The position numbers were made by a program, and so were the translations under genes. From the NCBI RefSeq assembly GCF_030582395.1, contig NZ_CP104381.1, positions 992,001 to 1,056,000 of the forward strand: a DNA stretch of 64,000 nt. The letters run 5' to 3'. How positions within the stretch are numbered: position 1 is the stretch's first letter; every line of letters begins with the position of its first letter. The stretch comes from Ralstonia pickettii. GTDB lineage: Bacteria > Pseudomonadota > Gammaproteobacteria > Burkholderiales > Burkholderiaceae. Shown here in pieces: positions 15,806 to 24,600 of the stretch. The notes below the pieces were generated by a model. It made no database searches and had not been told where the DNA came from. It saw nothing but the letters and a program-made list of their open reading frames with translations.

Positions 15806-16030
15806 ATGGCAACAAAGCGCTACTCCAGGGACCGCGTAATCGACAAGGTTTGCCGCCTGTTGGTCAAGCAGGGCTGGGTCGAAAAGTCGAACAACCGGCA
15901 CTTACGCCTCGCAGACCCGACCGGCAAGATGGTCGTGACGGTCCCAGGCTCGCCATCAGACCACCGCGCCGTGCAGAACTGGCTGCACCAGCTGCGGCGC
16001 ACGGTGGGCTTCGACGTTGTTCCGGCTTGA
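15806..16030 (+). CDS. HicA-like mRNA interferase-fold protein, 74 aa
   Basis: HicA pattern: RDRVIDKVCRLLVKQGWVEK, NRHLRLADPTGKMVVTVPG, then a helix. The catalytic His of HicA normally sits in a GSHH motif; here the segment reads SNNRHLRL, so activity is uncertain. No HicB antitoxin is encoded nearby. It may be a stand-alone dsRBD-like RNA binder. Confidence 0.6.
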   Translation: MATKRYSRDRVIDKVCRLLVKQGWVEKSNNRHLRLADPTGKMVVTVPGSPSDHRAVQNWLHQLRRTVGFDVVPA

Positions 16031-16041
16031 GGGGCAAACAT

Positions 16042-16449
16042 ATGGTGCTCACAGCCGCTTTGCTCTGCATGGCCCTCAACATTTACCACGAGGGGCGAGG
16101 GGAGCCGACCGCCGGACAGATGGCGATCGCTCTGACGACGATGAACCGCGCCGCGCATGACAGCAGCAAGGTCTGCGAGGTGGTGATGGCCAAGAAGCAG
16201 TTTTCCTGGACCAATCGGCTCGTCACACGCCGCAAGGACGGCTGGGTGATTGAGCACGCCGCGATGCCGCGTGACCAGCAAGCCTGGCGCAAGGCCCGCG
16301 TGATCGCCACGCTGGCGCTCAAGGGCCGCCTCGCAGACTTCACGCGCGGCGCCACCCACTACCACGCCAAGTCGGTTTCGCCGGCCTGGAGCAAGAAGAT
16401 GCCGCGCACGTTCGCATACGGCAACCACGTTTTCTATCGGCACGTCTGA
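16042..16449 (+). CDS. SleB/CwlJ-type cell wall hydrolase (lysin candidate)
   Basis: A 135-residue Hydrolase_2 family protein: LNIYHEGRGEPTAGQMAIA with the catalytic Glu at 17, VCEVVMAKKQFSWTN, and THYHAKSVSPAW. The first 13 residues are hydrophobic and could serve as a signal-anchor, so export without a holin is possible. Peptidoglycan cleavage for lysis or virion entry. It sits among replication genes rather than in a lysis cassette, and no holin pair is evident next to it. Confidence 0.8.
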   Translation: MVLTAALLCMALNIYHEGRGEPTAGQMAIALTTMNRAAHDSSKVCEVVMAKKQFSWTNRLVTRRKDGWVIEHAAMPRDQQAWRKARVIATLALKGRLADFTRGATHYHAKSVSPAWSKKMPRTFAYGNHVFYRHV

Positions 16450-16450
16450 T

Positions 16451-16464
16451 AGTCAGCATTTACC
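16451..16464 (+). promoter_or_regulatory. Degenerate motif copy
   Basis: AGTCA-GCAT-TTACC: left half perfect, right half poor. Upstream of the gp47-like gene, close to its ribosome site. Confidence 0.4.
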
Positions 16465-16478
16465 ATCGGAGATAACCC

Positions 16479-17534
16479 ATGAAGCCATACGGCATCATCA
16501 GCGACACGCATCACCATCCCTGGTCCGCGTTCTCGACCGTTCTGCCGTCCGGCGTGAACAGCCGGCTCCAGCAAACGCTGGACGAGACCAAGCGCTGCGC
16601 AGAGGAAGTGCGCAAAGCCGGCGGCAACTACATCGCCCACGCCGGCGACCTGTTCCATGTGCGCGGCTCGATCGCGCCGAGCGTCCTGAACCCGACGCTG
16701 GACTGCTACGGCGAAATCATCAAGAGCGGCATCAACATCGTCATCCTGGCCGGCAACCACGACCTCGAGGGCAAGGAAGCGCTGCGCGTGTCGAGCGCCA
16801 TCACTGCGCTGGAAGGGGTGGGGTGCAAGGTGATCAACAGCTGGGAGGCGGGCCTCGCCGCGACCGACCACGTGGCCATGATCCCCTGGAACCCCTCCAT
16901 CGAAGGTTTGAAGAAGCAGATCGAGGACATTGACCCCGCTGACCGCGCTGGCTGTGACCTGATCCTGCACGCGCCGGTCGACGGCGTGATCCCCGGTCTG
17001 CCTGACCACGGTCTGAGCGCCGAATACCTGGCCAAGCTGGGCTTTCGCCGCGTCTTCGCTGGGCACTACCACCACCACAAGGAGTTCGAGGGTGGCGTCT
17101 ACAGCGTCGGCAGCCTGACGCCGCAGACGTGGAGCGATGTGGGCAAGAAGTCCGGTTTCCTGATCGTCTACGAGGACCGCGTGCGCTGGATGAAGTCGCA
17201 CGCCCCCGAGTTCGTGGAGATCGACAGCACGACCGACCCTGCCGACATTCCCATGCTGGTGGACGGCAACTACGTGAAGGCGACCATTCGCACCGCCAAC
17301 GTTGCGGAAGTGGAGTCGCTGCGTGCTTACCTGATCGACAGCGGCGCACAGGGCGTGGTGCTGAACGTGCAGAAGGACGCCACCGCACCGACCCGTAGCG
17401 GCGCAGTGATCCGCTCCGGCGTGACGCTGGACCAGAGCGTGCAGGACTACATCGCTGCCAGTTCGCTCCCCGACGCGGCCGCCGTCGCAAAGGCGTGTCA
17501 GGACGTGCTCACCACCGTGCGGAGCGTGTCGTGA
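16479..17534 (+). CDS. SbcD/Mre11-like nuclease (T4 gp47 type)
   Basis: A 351-residue calcineurin-like phosphoesterase with all motifs: SDTHHHP (D9, H11), HAGDLFH, LAGNHDLEG, LILHAPVDG and FAGHYHHH. With the SbcC-like ATPase downstream it forms an end-processing complex that prepares ssDNA for UvsX. Confidence 0.9.
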   Translation: MKPYGIISDTHHHPWSAFSTVLPSGVNSRLQQTLDETKRCAEEVRKAGGNYIAHAGDLFHVRGSIAPSVLNPTLDCYGEIIKSGINIVILAGNHDLEGKEALRVSSAITALEGVGCKVINSWEAGLAATDHVAMIPWNPSIEGLKKQIEDIDPADRAGCDLILHAPVDGVIPGLPDHGLSAEYLAKLGFRRVFAGHYHHHKEFEGGVYSVGSLTPQTWSDVGKKSGFLIVYEDRVRWMKSHAPEFVEIDSTTDPADIPMLVDGNYVKATIRTANVAEVESLRAYLIDSGAQGVVLNVQKDATAPTRSGAVIRSGVTLDQSVQDYIAASSLPDAAAVAKACQDVLTTVRSVS

Positions 17535-17920
17535 GCGCGGAGATGAGCCCGATCGAGCAGGAGCGTTTCGCTCGGGCCAATCGCAAGCTCGCGGAGGAAA
17601 AGATCCGCGAGGAGATCCGCAATGCGGTGCGCGCCGCGCTGACGAAGGAGGGCCTGAACGGCGCCGAAATCAAGCAGGCGATCAGCGAAACCATCAAGGA
17701 GATGGTGGACAAGCGCGCAAAGATCGCCCTGCGTGATCCGGTCTTTGTGAAGCGCATGGATGAGGTCATCGAGCGCCACATCAAGGAAGCGTTTGGCGGG
17801 ATGGATGTAGGCAAAGCGATCAAGGATCTGCTGATCGAGCAGGCCCGCGCAGCCGCGACAAAGTTTGTCCACGAGCGCGTGCTTATCAACGTGCGCGACC
17901 AAGAATTCGGGAGCTTTTAA
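17531..17920 (+). CDS. Hypothetical helical protein between gp47 and gp46, 129 aa
   Basis: GTG start in a GTGA overlap with the gp47-like stop; its own stop overlaps the gp46-like ATG (TAATG). Entirely predicted alpha-helical and highly charged. The double overlap with both nuclease subunits suggests a third subunit or regulator of the complex. Confidence 0.65.
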   Translation: MSAEMSPIEQERFARANRKLAEEKIREEIRNAVRAALTKEGLNGAEIKQAISETIKEMVDKRAKIALRDPVFVKRMDEVIERHIKEAFGGMDVGKAIKDLLIEQARAAATKFVHERVLINVRDQEFGSF

Positions 17921-19863
17921 TGGACTTCAAGACACTGCACATTCGCAACTTCCTCACCGTCGGGGAAGCCAAGCTGGAGCTGGACAATCGCGGCCTGCTG
18001 CTGATCCAGGGCGTGAACAACGACGACCCGTCGGCATCGAGCAATGGCGCCGGCAAGTCGTCCATTGTCGACGCGCTGTGTTGGGCGCTCTACGGCGTAA
18101 CGGCGCGCGACGTGACGGGCGATGCCGTGATCAACGAGACGGCCGGCAAGGACTGCCGCGTGACGGTCGTGATCGAGGACGGCGCCGACACCTACGAAAT
18201 CACACGTGGGCGCAAGGACAAGGCGATCAAGAACGCCCTGATCGTCAAGAACCTGACCACTGGCGTGGACCTCTCGAAGGGCACGGACAAAGAGACGCAG
18301 GAGGTGGTGAACACCATCATGGGCTGCTCGCTGGACGTGTTCTGCGCGGCCGTCTACGCGGGGCAGGAGAAGATGCCGGACCTGCCTGGCATGACCGACA
18401 AGCAGTTGAAGCTCCTGATCGAGGAGGCTGCCGGCGTGGAGGTGCTGTCTGACGCCTACACGGAAGCTCGTGCTCGTGCGACAGCCGCAGACAACCTTTT
18501 CAAGATCGCCAGTTCGGCAGTGAGCGCCCGCAAGGCGCATCTGGCCAACTGCGAGACCGAGCTGGCGAACGCCGAAAGCTCCAAGACCGTCTTCGAGAAC
18601 GAACGCAAGGACCGCGCACGCGCGGAGCTGGAGAAGGTCAAGCCGATCGAGGCGGAACTTGAGCGGCTCAAGGCGCTGCTCGATGGCCATGCGCCCCGCG
18701 CAGACGTAGAGGCGGGGATCGCCGAAGTCGACAAGAGCTTGGCGGCGCTCAAGGCCGAGCAGGATCAGCTCATCGCCCTGAACGCAGCGGCCACGACCGC
18801 GCAGACGGCGCTCACGCGCAAGAGCGCCGAGTTCACGGCGGGGAAGCGGCGCCTGGATCAGGCCACCGCAGCGCTGGCGGACATTGAGTCGCAAGTGGGC
18901 AAGCCGTGCGGCGAGTGCGGCAAGCCGTATTGCGAGCACGATCTGGAGACGGCCAAGCAGGCGCGCGCCAAGAGCATCGAGGAAATCAAGCGCGAACTGC
19001 TGCCGGTGGCGGCCGAAGTGCGCGCCTTGCAGGAGGCCGCGAAACAGCGCGCAGACGAAGCCGAAGCGTTCAAGCGGTCGATGACCGACCCGAGCGCACT
19101 GGCTGCGAAGCGACGCGATCTGACAACCGTCCTGGGCGCGATCGACTCGACGGCGCGCGGTATCGAGAGCAAAGAAGCCGAGCGCCAGCGCATTCGTGAC
19201 GCGGCGAAGGCTCACCTGACCGCGCCGAACCCCTGGGACAAGATCGTCTCGGATCGGCGTGACGCCCGCCAGCACTACGAGAACCTGCTGAAGAAGGAAG
19301 AGGAGGAGTTGGTCCAGGCAGAGAAGGCGAAGGCGATCGCCGACTCGGTGGTGCAGGTGTTCGGCCCCGCCGGCGTGCGTGCGCACATCCTGGACACGGT
19401 GACGCCGTTCCTGAACGACCAGACTGCCGACTACCTGGGCGTCCTGTCCGACGGCGTGCTGCACGCCACCTGGAACACGCTGGCCAAGACGGCGAAGGGC
19501 GACCTCAAGGAGAAGTTCAACATCGAAGTCACCAACGACAAGGGCGGCAAGAGCTTCGCCGGCCAGTCGGGCGGTCAGAAGCGCAAGGTCCGTCTGGCGA
19601 CGGCGATGGCGCTGCAAGACATGGTGGCCAGCCGCGCGTCCAAGCCGATCAACCTGTTCGTGGCCGACGAAGTGGACCACGCGCTCGATGAAGCCGGCCT
19701 GGAGCGCCTGATGACGGTCATGGAGCGCAAGGCGCGTGAGCGGGGCACCGTGCTCGTGATCAGCCACAACTCGCTCTCGGACTGGATCGACAACGTGATC
19801 GTCGCCGAGCTGAACGGAGGCATCACGACCGTTACAGGGGCAACCGAGCGTGGCGCAGTCTAA
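17920..19863 (+). CDS. SbcC/Rad50-like ATPase (T4 gp46 type)
   Basis: A 647-residue SMC-like ATPase: Walker A NGAGKSSIVDAL near residue 45, long coiled coils, zinc hook CGECGKPYC near 328-335, ABC signature GQSGGQKRKVRLA and Walker B LFVADEVDHALD. Works with the gp47-like nuclease. The acronym-free description of its start is simple: ATG overlaps the previous stop. Confidence 0.92.
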   Translation: MDFKTLHIRNFLTVGEAKLELDNRGLLLIQGVNNDDPSASSNGAGKSSIVDALCWALYGVTARDVTGDAVINETAGKDCRVTVVIEDGADTYEITRGRKDKAIKNALIVKNLTTGVDLSKGTDKETQEVVNTIMGCSLDVFCAAVYAGQEKMPDLPGMTDKQLKLLIEEAAGVEVLSDAYTEARARATAADNLFKIASSAVSARKAHLANCETELANAESSKTVFENERKDRARAELEKVKPIEAELERLKALLDGHAPRADVEAGIAEVDKSLAALKAEQDQLIALNAAATTAQTALTRKSAEFTAGKRRLDQATAALADIESQVGKPCGECGKPYCEHDLETAKQARAKSIEEIKRELLPVAAEVRALQEAAKQRADEAEAFKRSMTDPSALAAKRRDLTTVLGAIDSTARGIESKEAERQRIRDAAKAHLTAPNPWDKIVSDRRDARQHYENLLKKEEEELVQAEKAKAIADSVVQVFGPAGVRAHILDTVTPFLNDQTADYLGVLSDGVLHATWNTLAKTAKGDLKEKFNIEVTNDKGGKSFAGQSGGQKRKVRLATAMALQDMVASRASKPINLFVADEVDHALDEAGLERLMTVMERKARERGTVLVISHNSLSDWIDNVIVAELNGGITTVTGATERGAV

Positions 19864-20545
19864 GTCTGGGACGCCGCTGGACCTCATCGGTGAACTGATG
19901 AACAGCCCTGTCATCAAGCCGATGGTGACGTTTCCGAGCGCCAGGCGAGCGGGCAAGAGCACGTTCGCCGAAGCGATGAAGGATTTTCTCAACACGCCTG
20001 GCTACAACAGCGCCGAAGCCAGTGCCGCCGGTGGGCACGACGCCTACATGCGGATCAAGCGCGGCGGAGCCAGGCACACCACTCAAGAGGAGCACATGTC
20101 TGACCACAAGCAAGGCGGGCCGGAGCTTGTCACGGCCCTGGAGAAGGACGCCGTTTCTCGCTACGAGGAGGCGTTCGCCGAGAGCCCGAGAGCCTTCGAG
20201 TTGCCGGAGCCGATGAAGCTGACCGTGCGCAACGGCAGCGAATACAAGATCAAGCCGTTCATTGGCGGTGAGGAATTCACCCCGGTGCGTGGCTACATCG
20301 GCAAGCGCGGCAAGGCCCTGATCGTCTTCAAGCCGGTCGGCGTGGCCGACTTCGAAGAAATGGAGATGGCGGAGAGCGACGCGAAGGCGACGTTCGGCGG
20401 CTTCAACCGCTACCTCACGGACACGCTGGGCGAGGTGTTCGAGCGCATCGAGGCGGCCCGCGAGGAGGCGAAGGCGCAGGAGCGCGCGGAAGAAATCAAG
20501 TCGAAGGCGGAAACCTACGCCGAACAAGGCTTTGGGAGCTGGTGA
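19850..20545 (+). CDS. Hypothetical protein, 231 aa; possible internal start at 20096
   Basis: GTG 19850 overlaps the ATPase gene by 14 bases after AGGGG. A second start, ATG 20096, has a strong AAGAGGAG site and begins the more compact domain (MSDHKQGGPELVTALEKDAV). The N-terminal 80 residues may be a separate peptide fused in frame. C-terminus is Glu/Lys-rich helical ending in GFGSW. No family recognised. Confidence 0.55.
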   Translation: MAQSKSGTPLDLIGELMNSPVIKPMVTFPSARRAGKSTFAEAMKDFLNTPGYNSAEASAAGGHDAYMRIKRGGARHTTQEEHMSDHKQGGPELVTALEKDAVSRYEEAFAESPRAFELPEPMKLTVRNGSEYKIKPFIGGEEFTPVRGYIGKRGKALIVFKPVGVADFEEMEMAESDAKATFGGFNRYLTDTLGEVFERIEAAREEAKAQERAEEIKSKAETYAEQGFGSW

Positions 20546-20736
20546 TGAACGCAATCAAGAACTGGTGGCGCGGCGCGCCCACGTGGCAAAAGCTGTTGAG
20601 CGGCTGTGTCGCCTGCATCTGGATCGGCGGCCTGCTCATTTCGCTGGACTGTAAAGGCGGCCTGCTGTTCTCGACCCTCTGCACGGCGATCGTGCTCGGA
20701 TTCGCCGCACTGATGAACGCAGTAAGTCACTCGTAG
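20545..20736 (+). CDS. Small membrane protein, 63 aa
   Basis: TGATG overlap with the previous stop. Two predicted transmembrane helices (LLSGCVACIWIGGLLISL; LFSTLCTAIVLGFAALM). A holin-like size and topology is possible, but its position away from the lysin makes that weak. Confidence 0.6.
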   Translation: MNAIKNWWRGAPTWQKLLSGCVACIWIGGLLISLDCKGGLLFSTLCTAIVLGFAALMNAVSHS

Positions 20737-20746
20737 GAACCACAAG

Positions 20747-21325
20747 ATGAAACTCAAACTGTTGGGGCTCGACCCCTCGCTGTCCAACTTCGGCATTGCC
20801 AAGATGACGCTGGACCTGACGGACATGTCGGTTGACGTGGACGATCTGGTGCTGGTGAAAACCGAGCCCGAGCAGGACAAAAAGAAGAAGAAGGCCGTGC
20901 GCCAGAACTCCCTCGACCTGGAGCGTGGCCGCATCCTGCACGACGCGCTGATCGAGCACGCGAAGGGCTTCCAGATTGCGGTGGCTGAAGTCCCGGTCGG
21001 GTCGCAGTCGGCGCGCGCTATGGCGTCCTATGGGGTGTGCATCGGCGTGCTCGCTGCGTGTCCCGTGCCGATGATCCAGGTGACGCCCTCCGAAGTGAAG
21101 ATGGCCGGCTTCGGCGTGAAAACCGCCACGAAGGACGAAATGATCGAGTGGGCGATGCAGACGTATCCGGCCGCGCCCTGGCTCATGCGCAAGGAGAAGG
21201 GCAAGTTGCTGCCGATCGCGGCGAACGAGCACTTGGCCGATGCGGTGGCCGCCGTCCACGCCGGCATTCTCACGGACCAGTTCCGCCAAGCCACTGCGCT
21301 CATGCGCGGGCTGAAAGCCGCGTAA
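20747..21325 (+). CDS. ruvC: RuvC-like Holliday junction resolvase
   Basis: A 192-residue RNase H-fold resolvase: GLDPSLSNFG (first Asp), AEVPVGSQSARA (Glu), NEHLADAVAAVHAG (final acidic pair). It resolves recombination branches before packaging. An insert of Lys residues near 50 is unusual. Closes the core recombination operon. Confidence 0.85.
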   Translation: MKLKLLGLDPSLSNFGIAKMTLDLTDMSVDVDDLVLVKTEPEQDKKKKKAVRQNSLDLERGRILHDALIEHAKGFQIAVAEVPVGSQSARAMASYGVCIGVLAACPVPMIQVTPSEVKMAGFGVKTATKDEMIEWAMQTYPAAPWLMRKEKGKLLPIAANEHLADAVAAVHAGILTDQFRQATALMRGLKAA

Positions 21326-21335
21326 GCGGTTTTCC

Positions 21336-21379
21336 TGACCGGTTAAGATAAGTCAGCACTGACAATAATTAACCGGTCA
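21336..21379 (+). promoter_or_regulatory. Nested dyad: motif inside TGACCGGTTAA arms
   Basis: AGTCA-GCAC-TGACA (21351-21364) lies inside 11-base arms TGACCGGTTAA and TTAACCGGTCA. AATAAT is the -10 candidate. The outer palindrome resembles the one at 32375. Confidence 0.7.
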
Positions 21380-21405
21380 GCAATGCAACGAAAGGGTAAG
21401 CAGTC

Positions 21406-21879
21406 ATGGCGAAGTCGCGCCTCCTTGAGCGTGTCAAGGAATACACCTTCACGGATGACTTCCATTTCTTCGGAGAGCGCTCTGCGCGAGAGCAGCGCGA
21501 GCTTGAAAGGGCCAAAGTCGCCATCCGCCAGGACACGGCAGATGAGTGCTCGCACTGCCCGCATGCCAAATGGAATGTCGAGAAGCACCACAGGGCGTCC
21601 GACCTGATGCTCATTACGCGAGTCAGCGCCCGCTGTGGCGCGGCTCGCTGCGTCGAGGATATTCCCGGCATGCCGGAACCGTTCATGCCCGCTTACCCCG
21701 AAACGTGGATCGTAGCGCCGACGCCCACGAAAGAGCCCCGATTGGAAGAGCCGCTGCCTCATGATCCATACGACACGTGGGTCAAAGAAAAGCGGCAGGT
21801 CCAAGCCATGATGCAGGATTACCGAGTCCATGTCGCGAGTAAGGACACCCCCAAAACCGCACAGGACGAAGCCTGGTAG
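21406..21879 (+). CDS. Hypothetical protein, 157 aa
   Basis: Own dyad-promoter and a GGGTAAG ribosome site. Contains a possible metal site (CSHCPHAKWNVEKHH) and two further Cys (ARCGAARC). Pro-rich C-terminal half. No known family. Confidence 0.6.
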   Translation: MAKSRLLERVKEYTFTDDFHFFGERSAREQRELERAKVAIRQDTADECSHCPHAKWNVEKHHRASDLMLITRVSARCGAARCVEDIPGMPEPFMPAYPETWIVAPTPTKEPRLEEPLPHDPYDTWVKEKRQVQAMMQDYRVHVASKDTPKTAQDEAW

Positions 21880-21895
21880 CTTCATATAGAGCGAC

Positions 21896-21909
21896 AGTCA
21901 AAACTGACT
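21896..21909 (+). promoter_or_regulatory. Dyad site for the nrdA operon
   Basis: AGTCA-AAAC-TGACT followed by TTACAC as a weak -10. Confidence 0.65.
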
Positions 21910-21955
21910 TACACTCCATCCCCCATTTTCACCCACCCACTTTGCAAGGAACGCA

Positions 21956-24280
21956 ATGCAAGTAATCAAGCGAGACGGCAGCAGCGAGCCGTTTGACGCC
22001 ACGAAGATCGACCGCCTGACGGAATTCGCCACGCGCGGACTGAAGGTGGACGTGGCCGCGCTCAAGCGGGAAACAAAGCTCCTGATTTTCGACGGCATGT
22101 CCACGTCGGACATTTTCGACGCACAGGTGAAGGCTGCCGCCGGCCGCATCTCCGTCAACGAGCAGGACGCGACCTTCGTGGCCGCGCGCTTCCTTCTGTC
22201 CCGTCTGTATAAGGACGTGACGGGCGGCATCAATTACCCGACGCTGCACGACTACCTGGCCCAGGCGGTTGCCGAGAAGCGGGTCAACCCCGAGCTGATG
22301 GACGGCTCCTTTGACCTGACGACCCTGAACCTGATGATCCGCCCCGAGCGCGACCTCCAGTTCACCTACCTGGGTCTCCAAACCGTTGTGGACCGCTACC
22401 TGATCCGCCGCCAGGAGCAGGCCGGTGTGGCGGTTGCCCCGATCATCGAGCTGCCGCAGCACTTCTTTATGCGCGTGGCGATGGGTCTCGCGCTGGCCGA
22501 GAAGCAGGAAATGCGCACGTTCTGGGCGTGCCAGTTCTACGAGGTGCTGTCCTCGTTCGACTTCATGTCCTCGACGCCCACGCTGTTCAACTCGGGCACG
22601 CTCCACTCGCAGCTGTCCTCGTGCTACCTGAACACGGTGGCCGACCAGATCGCGGCCGCGCCCGAAGAGCATCCGTTCGCCTCGATCTACGGCACGATCC
22701 AGGAGTGCGCGCTGCTCTCGAAGTTCGCCGGCGGCATTGGCACCGACTGGACCCGCGTGCGCAGCGAGGGCGACCCGATCCGCAGCACCAACGGCAAGTC
22801 GAGCGGCATCGTTCCCTACATCAAGGTCTGGAACGACACGGCCGTGGCTGTGAACCAGGGCGGCAAGCGCAACGGCGCCTTTGCAGCCTACCTGGAGAGC
22901 TGGCACCCGGACCTGTATGCCTTCTTGGAGCTGAAGAAGAACTCCGGCGACGACCGCCGCCGCGCGCACGACATTTTCCCCGCCAACTGGATTCCTGACC
23001 TGCTCATGGAGCGCGTCGAGCAGGGTGGCATGTGGAGCTTCTTCTCGCCGGCCGAATACCCGGAACTGCACGACCTGTTTGGCGACGCCTTCAAGGTGCG
23101 CTACGAGACGCTGGAGGCACAGGGCAAGTATCGCTTCCAGGAACCGGCGATCGAGGTCTGGAAGAAGATGCTCGGCTTCCTGTTCGAGACTGGCCACCCC
23201 TGGATCACGTTCAAGGACGAGTGCAACCGCCGCAACCCGCAGCAGCACGTTGGGGTGATCCACAACTCGAACCTCTGCACGGAAATCACGCTGAACACGT
23301 CGGACGACGAAACGGCGGTGTGCAATCTGGGCTCGATTAACCTGGCGCGCCATGTCGACGCCTCGCACCCGAGCGGCCTGAACGTGGACAAGCTCCAGAA
23401 CACCGTCACGGTCGCCATGCGGATGCTGGACAACGTGATCGACATTAACTTCTACCCGTCCGAGCGCGCCCGCAATTCCAACCTGCGCCACCGTCCGGTG
23501 GGTCTGGGCCTGATGGGCTACGCGGAGTGGCTGGTCGCGCAGGGCGTCGCCTGGGAGTCGACCCAGCACCTGCTCAAGGCTGACCGCATGATGGAAATGG
23601 TGTCCTATTTGGCCATCAGCGCATCGGTGCAACTGGCACACGAGCGCGGCGCCTACGAGTCGTTCAAGGGCAGCCTGTGGGATCAGGGCATCCTGCCGAT
23701 CGACACGGCACGCAAGATCGGCACGCTGCTGCATGGCGAGGCTGAGTCGACCCTGGACTGGGACCGCCTGGCAGCGCTGATCGCCAAGCACGGCATGCGC
23801 AACAGCAACTGCATGGCCATCGCCCCGACCGCGACCATCTCCAACATCGTGGGCACGACGCCGACCATCGAGCCGGTGTTCCAGCGCGAATACGAGGAGG
23901 GCAACCTGTCCGGCTCGTTCAAGGTGATCGACCCGTGCCTCAAGTATGGGCGGCCTGAGCTGTGCATGGAGTCCTACGACATTGACCAGACGTGGCTTGT
24001 GAAAGCGGCCGCGCTGCGTCAGAAGTGGATCGACCAGGCGCAGTCGCTGAACCTGTTCGCGAAGGAGGGCACGAAGGGCCGCCAGCTGTCGGAGCTGTAT
24101 CAGTTGGCCTGGCGCCTGGGGTGCAAGACGACCTACTACCTGCGCAGCCAGTCTTCCGACCTGGCCAAGCAGCGCGCGAAGTCGGCCAAGAAGGCGGCAG
24201 CGAGCGCAGTGGCGGATGCAATGGAGGCAGAAGTGAACCTGTGCTCCATCGACAACCCGGACTGCGAAAGCTGCCAGTAA
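21956..24280 (+). CDS. nrdA: Ribonucleotide reductase large subunit (class I)
   Basis: A 774-residue protein with an N-terminal ATP-cone (VIKRDGSSEPFDATKIDRL), the SSCYLNTV and GGIGTDWTRVR motifs, the active-site NLCTEITL, CNLGSINL, and the APTATISNIVGTTPTIEPV loop. The C-terminal CESCQ gives the swinging-arm cysteines. Makes deoxynucleotides for replication; partner is nrdB at 24597, separated by one small gene. Confidence 0.95.
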   Translation: MQVIKRDGSSEPFDATKIDRLTEFATRGLKVDVAALKRETKLLIFDGMSTSDIFDAQVKAAAGRISVNEQDATFVAARFLLSRLYKDVTGGINYPTLHDYLAQAVAEKRVNPELMDGSFDLTTLNLMIRPERDLQFTYLGLQTVVDRYLIRRQEQAGVAVAPIIELPQHFFMRVAMGLALAEKQEMRTFWACQFYEVLSSFDFMSSTPTLFNSGTLHSQLSSCYLNTVADQIAAAPEEHPFASIYGTIQECALLSKFAGGIGTDWTRVRSEGDPIRSTNGKSSGIVPYIKVWNDTAVAVNQGGKRNGAFAAYLESWHPDLYAFLELKKNSGDDRRRAHDIFPANWIPDLLMERVEQGGMWSFFSPAEYPELHDLFGDAFKVRYETLEAQGKYRFQEPAIEVWKKMLGFLFETGHPWITFKDECNRRNPQQHVGVIHNSNLCTEITLNTSDDETAVCNLGSINLARHVDASHPSGLNVDKLQNTVTVAMRMLDNVIDINFYPSERARNSNLRHRPVGLGLMGYAEWLVAQGVAWESTQHLLKADRMMEMVSYLAISASVQLAHERGAYESFKGSLWDQGILPIDTARKIGTLLHGEAESTLDWDRLAALIAKHGMRNSNCMAIAPTATISNIVGTTPTIEPVFQREYEEGNLSGSFKVIDPCLKYGRPELCMESYDIDQTWLVKAAALRQKWIDQAQSLNLFAKEGTKGRQLSELYQLAWRLGCKTTYYLRSQSSDLAKQRAKSAKKAAASAVADAMEAEVNLCSIDNPDCESCQ

Positions 24281-24285
24281 TCAAC

Positions 24286-24299
24286 AGTCAGCATTGACA
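24286..24299 (+). promoter_or_regulatory. Dyad site directly before a terminator
   Basis: AGTCA-GCAT-TGACA. The terminator stem starts two bases later, so operator and terminator form one compact module between nrdA and nrdB. Confidence 0.6.
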
Positions 24300-24301
24300 A
24301 C

Positions 24302-24325
24302 AGACGGGGCGCAAGCCCCGTCTTT
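24302..24325 (+). terminator. Hairpin terminator/attenuator
   Basis: AGACGGGGC-GCAA-GCCCCGTCT then TT. The short T-run and the ribosome site (TTTGGAGA) right after suggest attenuation of nrdB rather than full stop. Confidence 0.7.
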
Positions 24326-24336
24326 GGAGACTCACC

Positions 24337-24600
24337 GTGAGCAACGTCCTTGCCTTTCCCAATCGCCGCGTCGCGCCAGTAGAGCGCCCGATCGCGGACG
24401 AGCACGTCGAGACGCCGCCGGCGCCACCAGTCATCGAGTCGCGCGTGCCTATCCCGAAGGTCGCGCTGCCTCTGCCGGTCGTCGAGCGAATGCTCAACGC
24501 ACTGGCTTTCTACGCCCAGGCTGGGTTCGATCATGGACGTGCCGCTCGCGGCGCCCTGGGCGAATTCAATCCTCAACCTCAACCGCAGGAATCCGCATGA
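24337..24600 (+). CDS. Hypothetical protein between nrdA and nrdB, 87 aa
   Basis: GTG start after TTTGGAGA. Pro-rich N-terminus and one helix (VVERMLNALAFYAQAGF). Stop overlaps the nrdB start (ATGA). Unknown function. Confidence 0.55.
   Translation: MSNVLAFPNRRVAPVERPIADEHVETPPAPPVIESRVPIPKVALPLPVVERMLNALAFYAQAGFDHGRAARGALGEFNPQPQPQESA

Noticed and set aside
17917..19995. 692-codon minus-strand ORF opposite the SbcC-like gene
   Set aside because: Same type of shadow; the plus strand has Walker motifs and a zinc hook.
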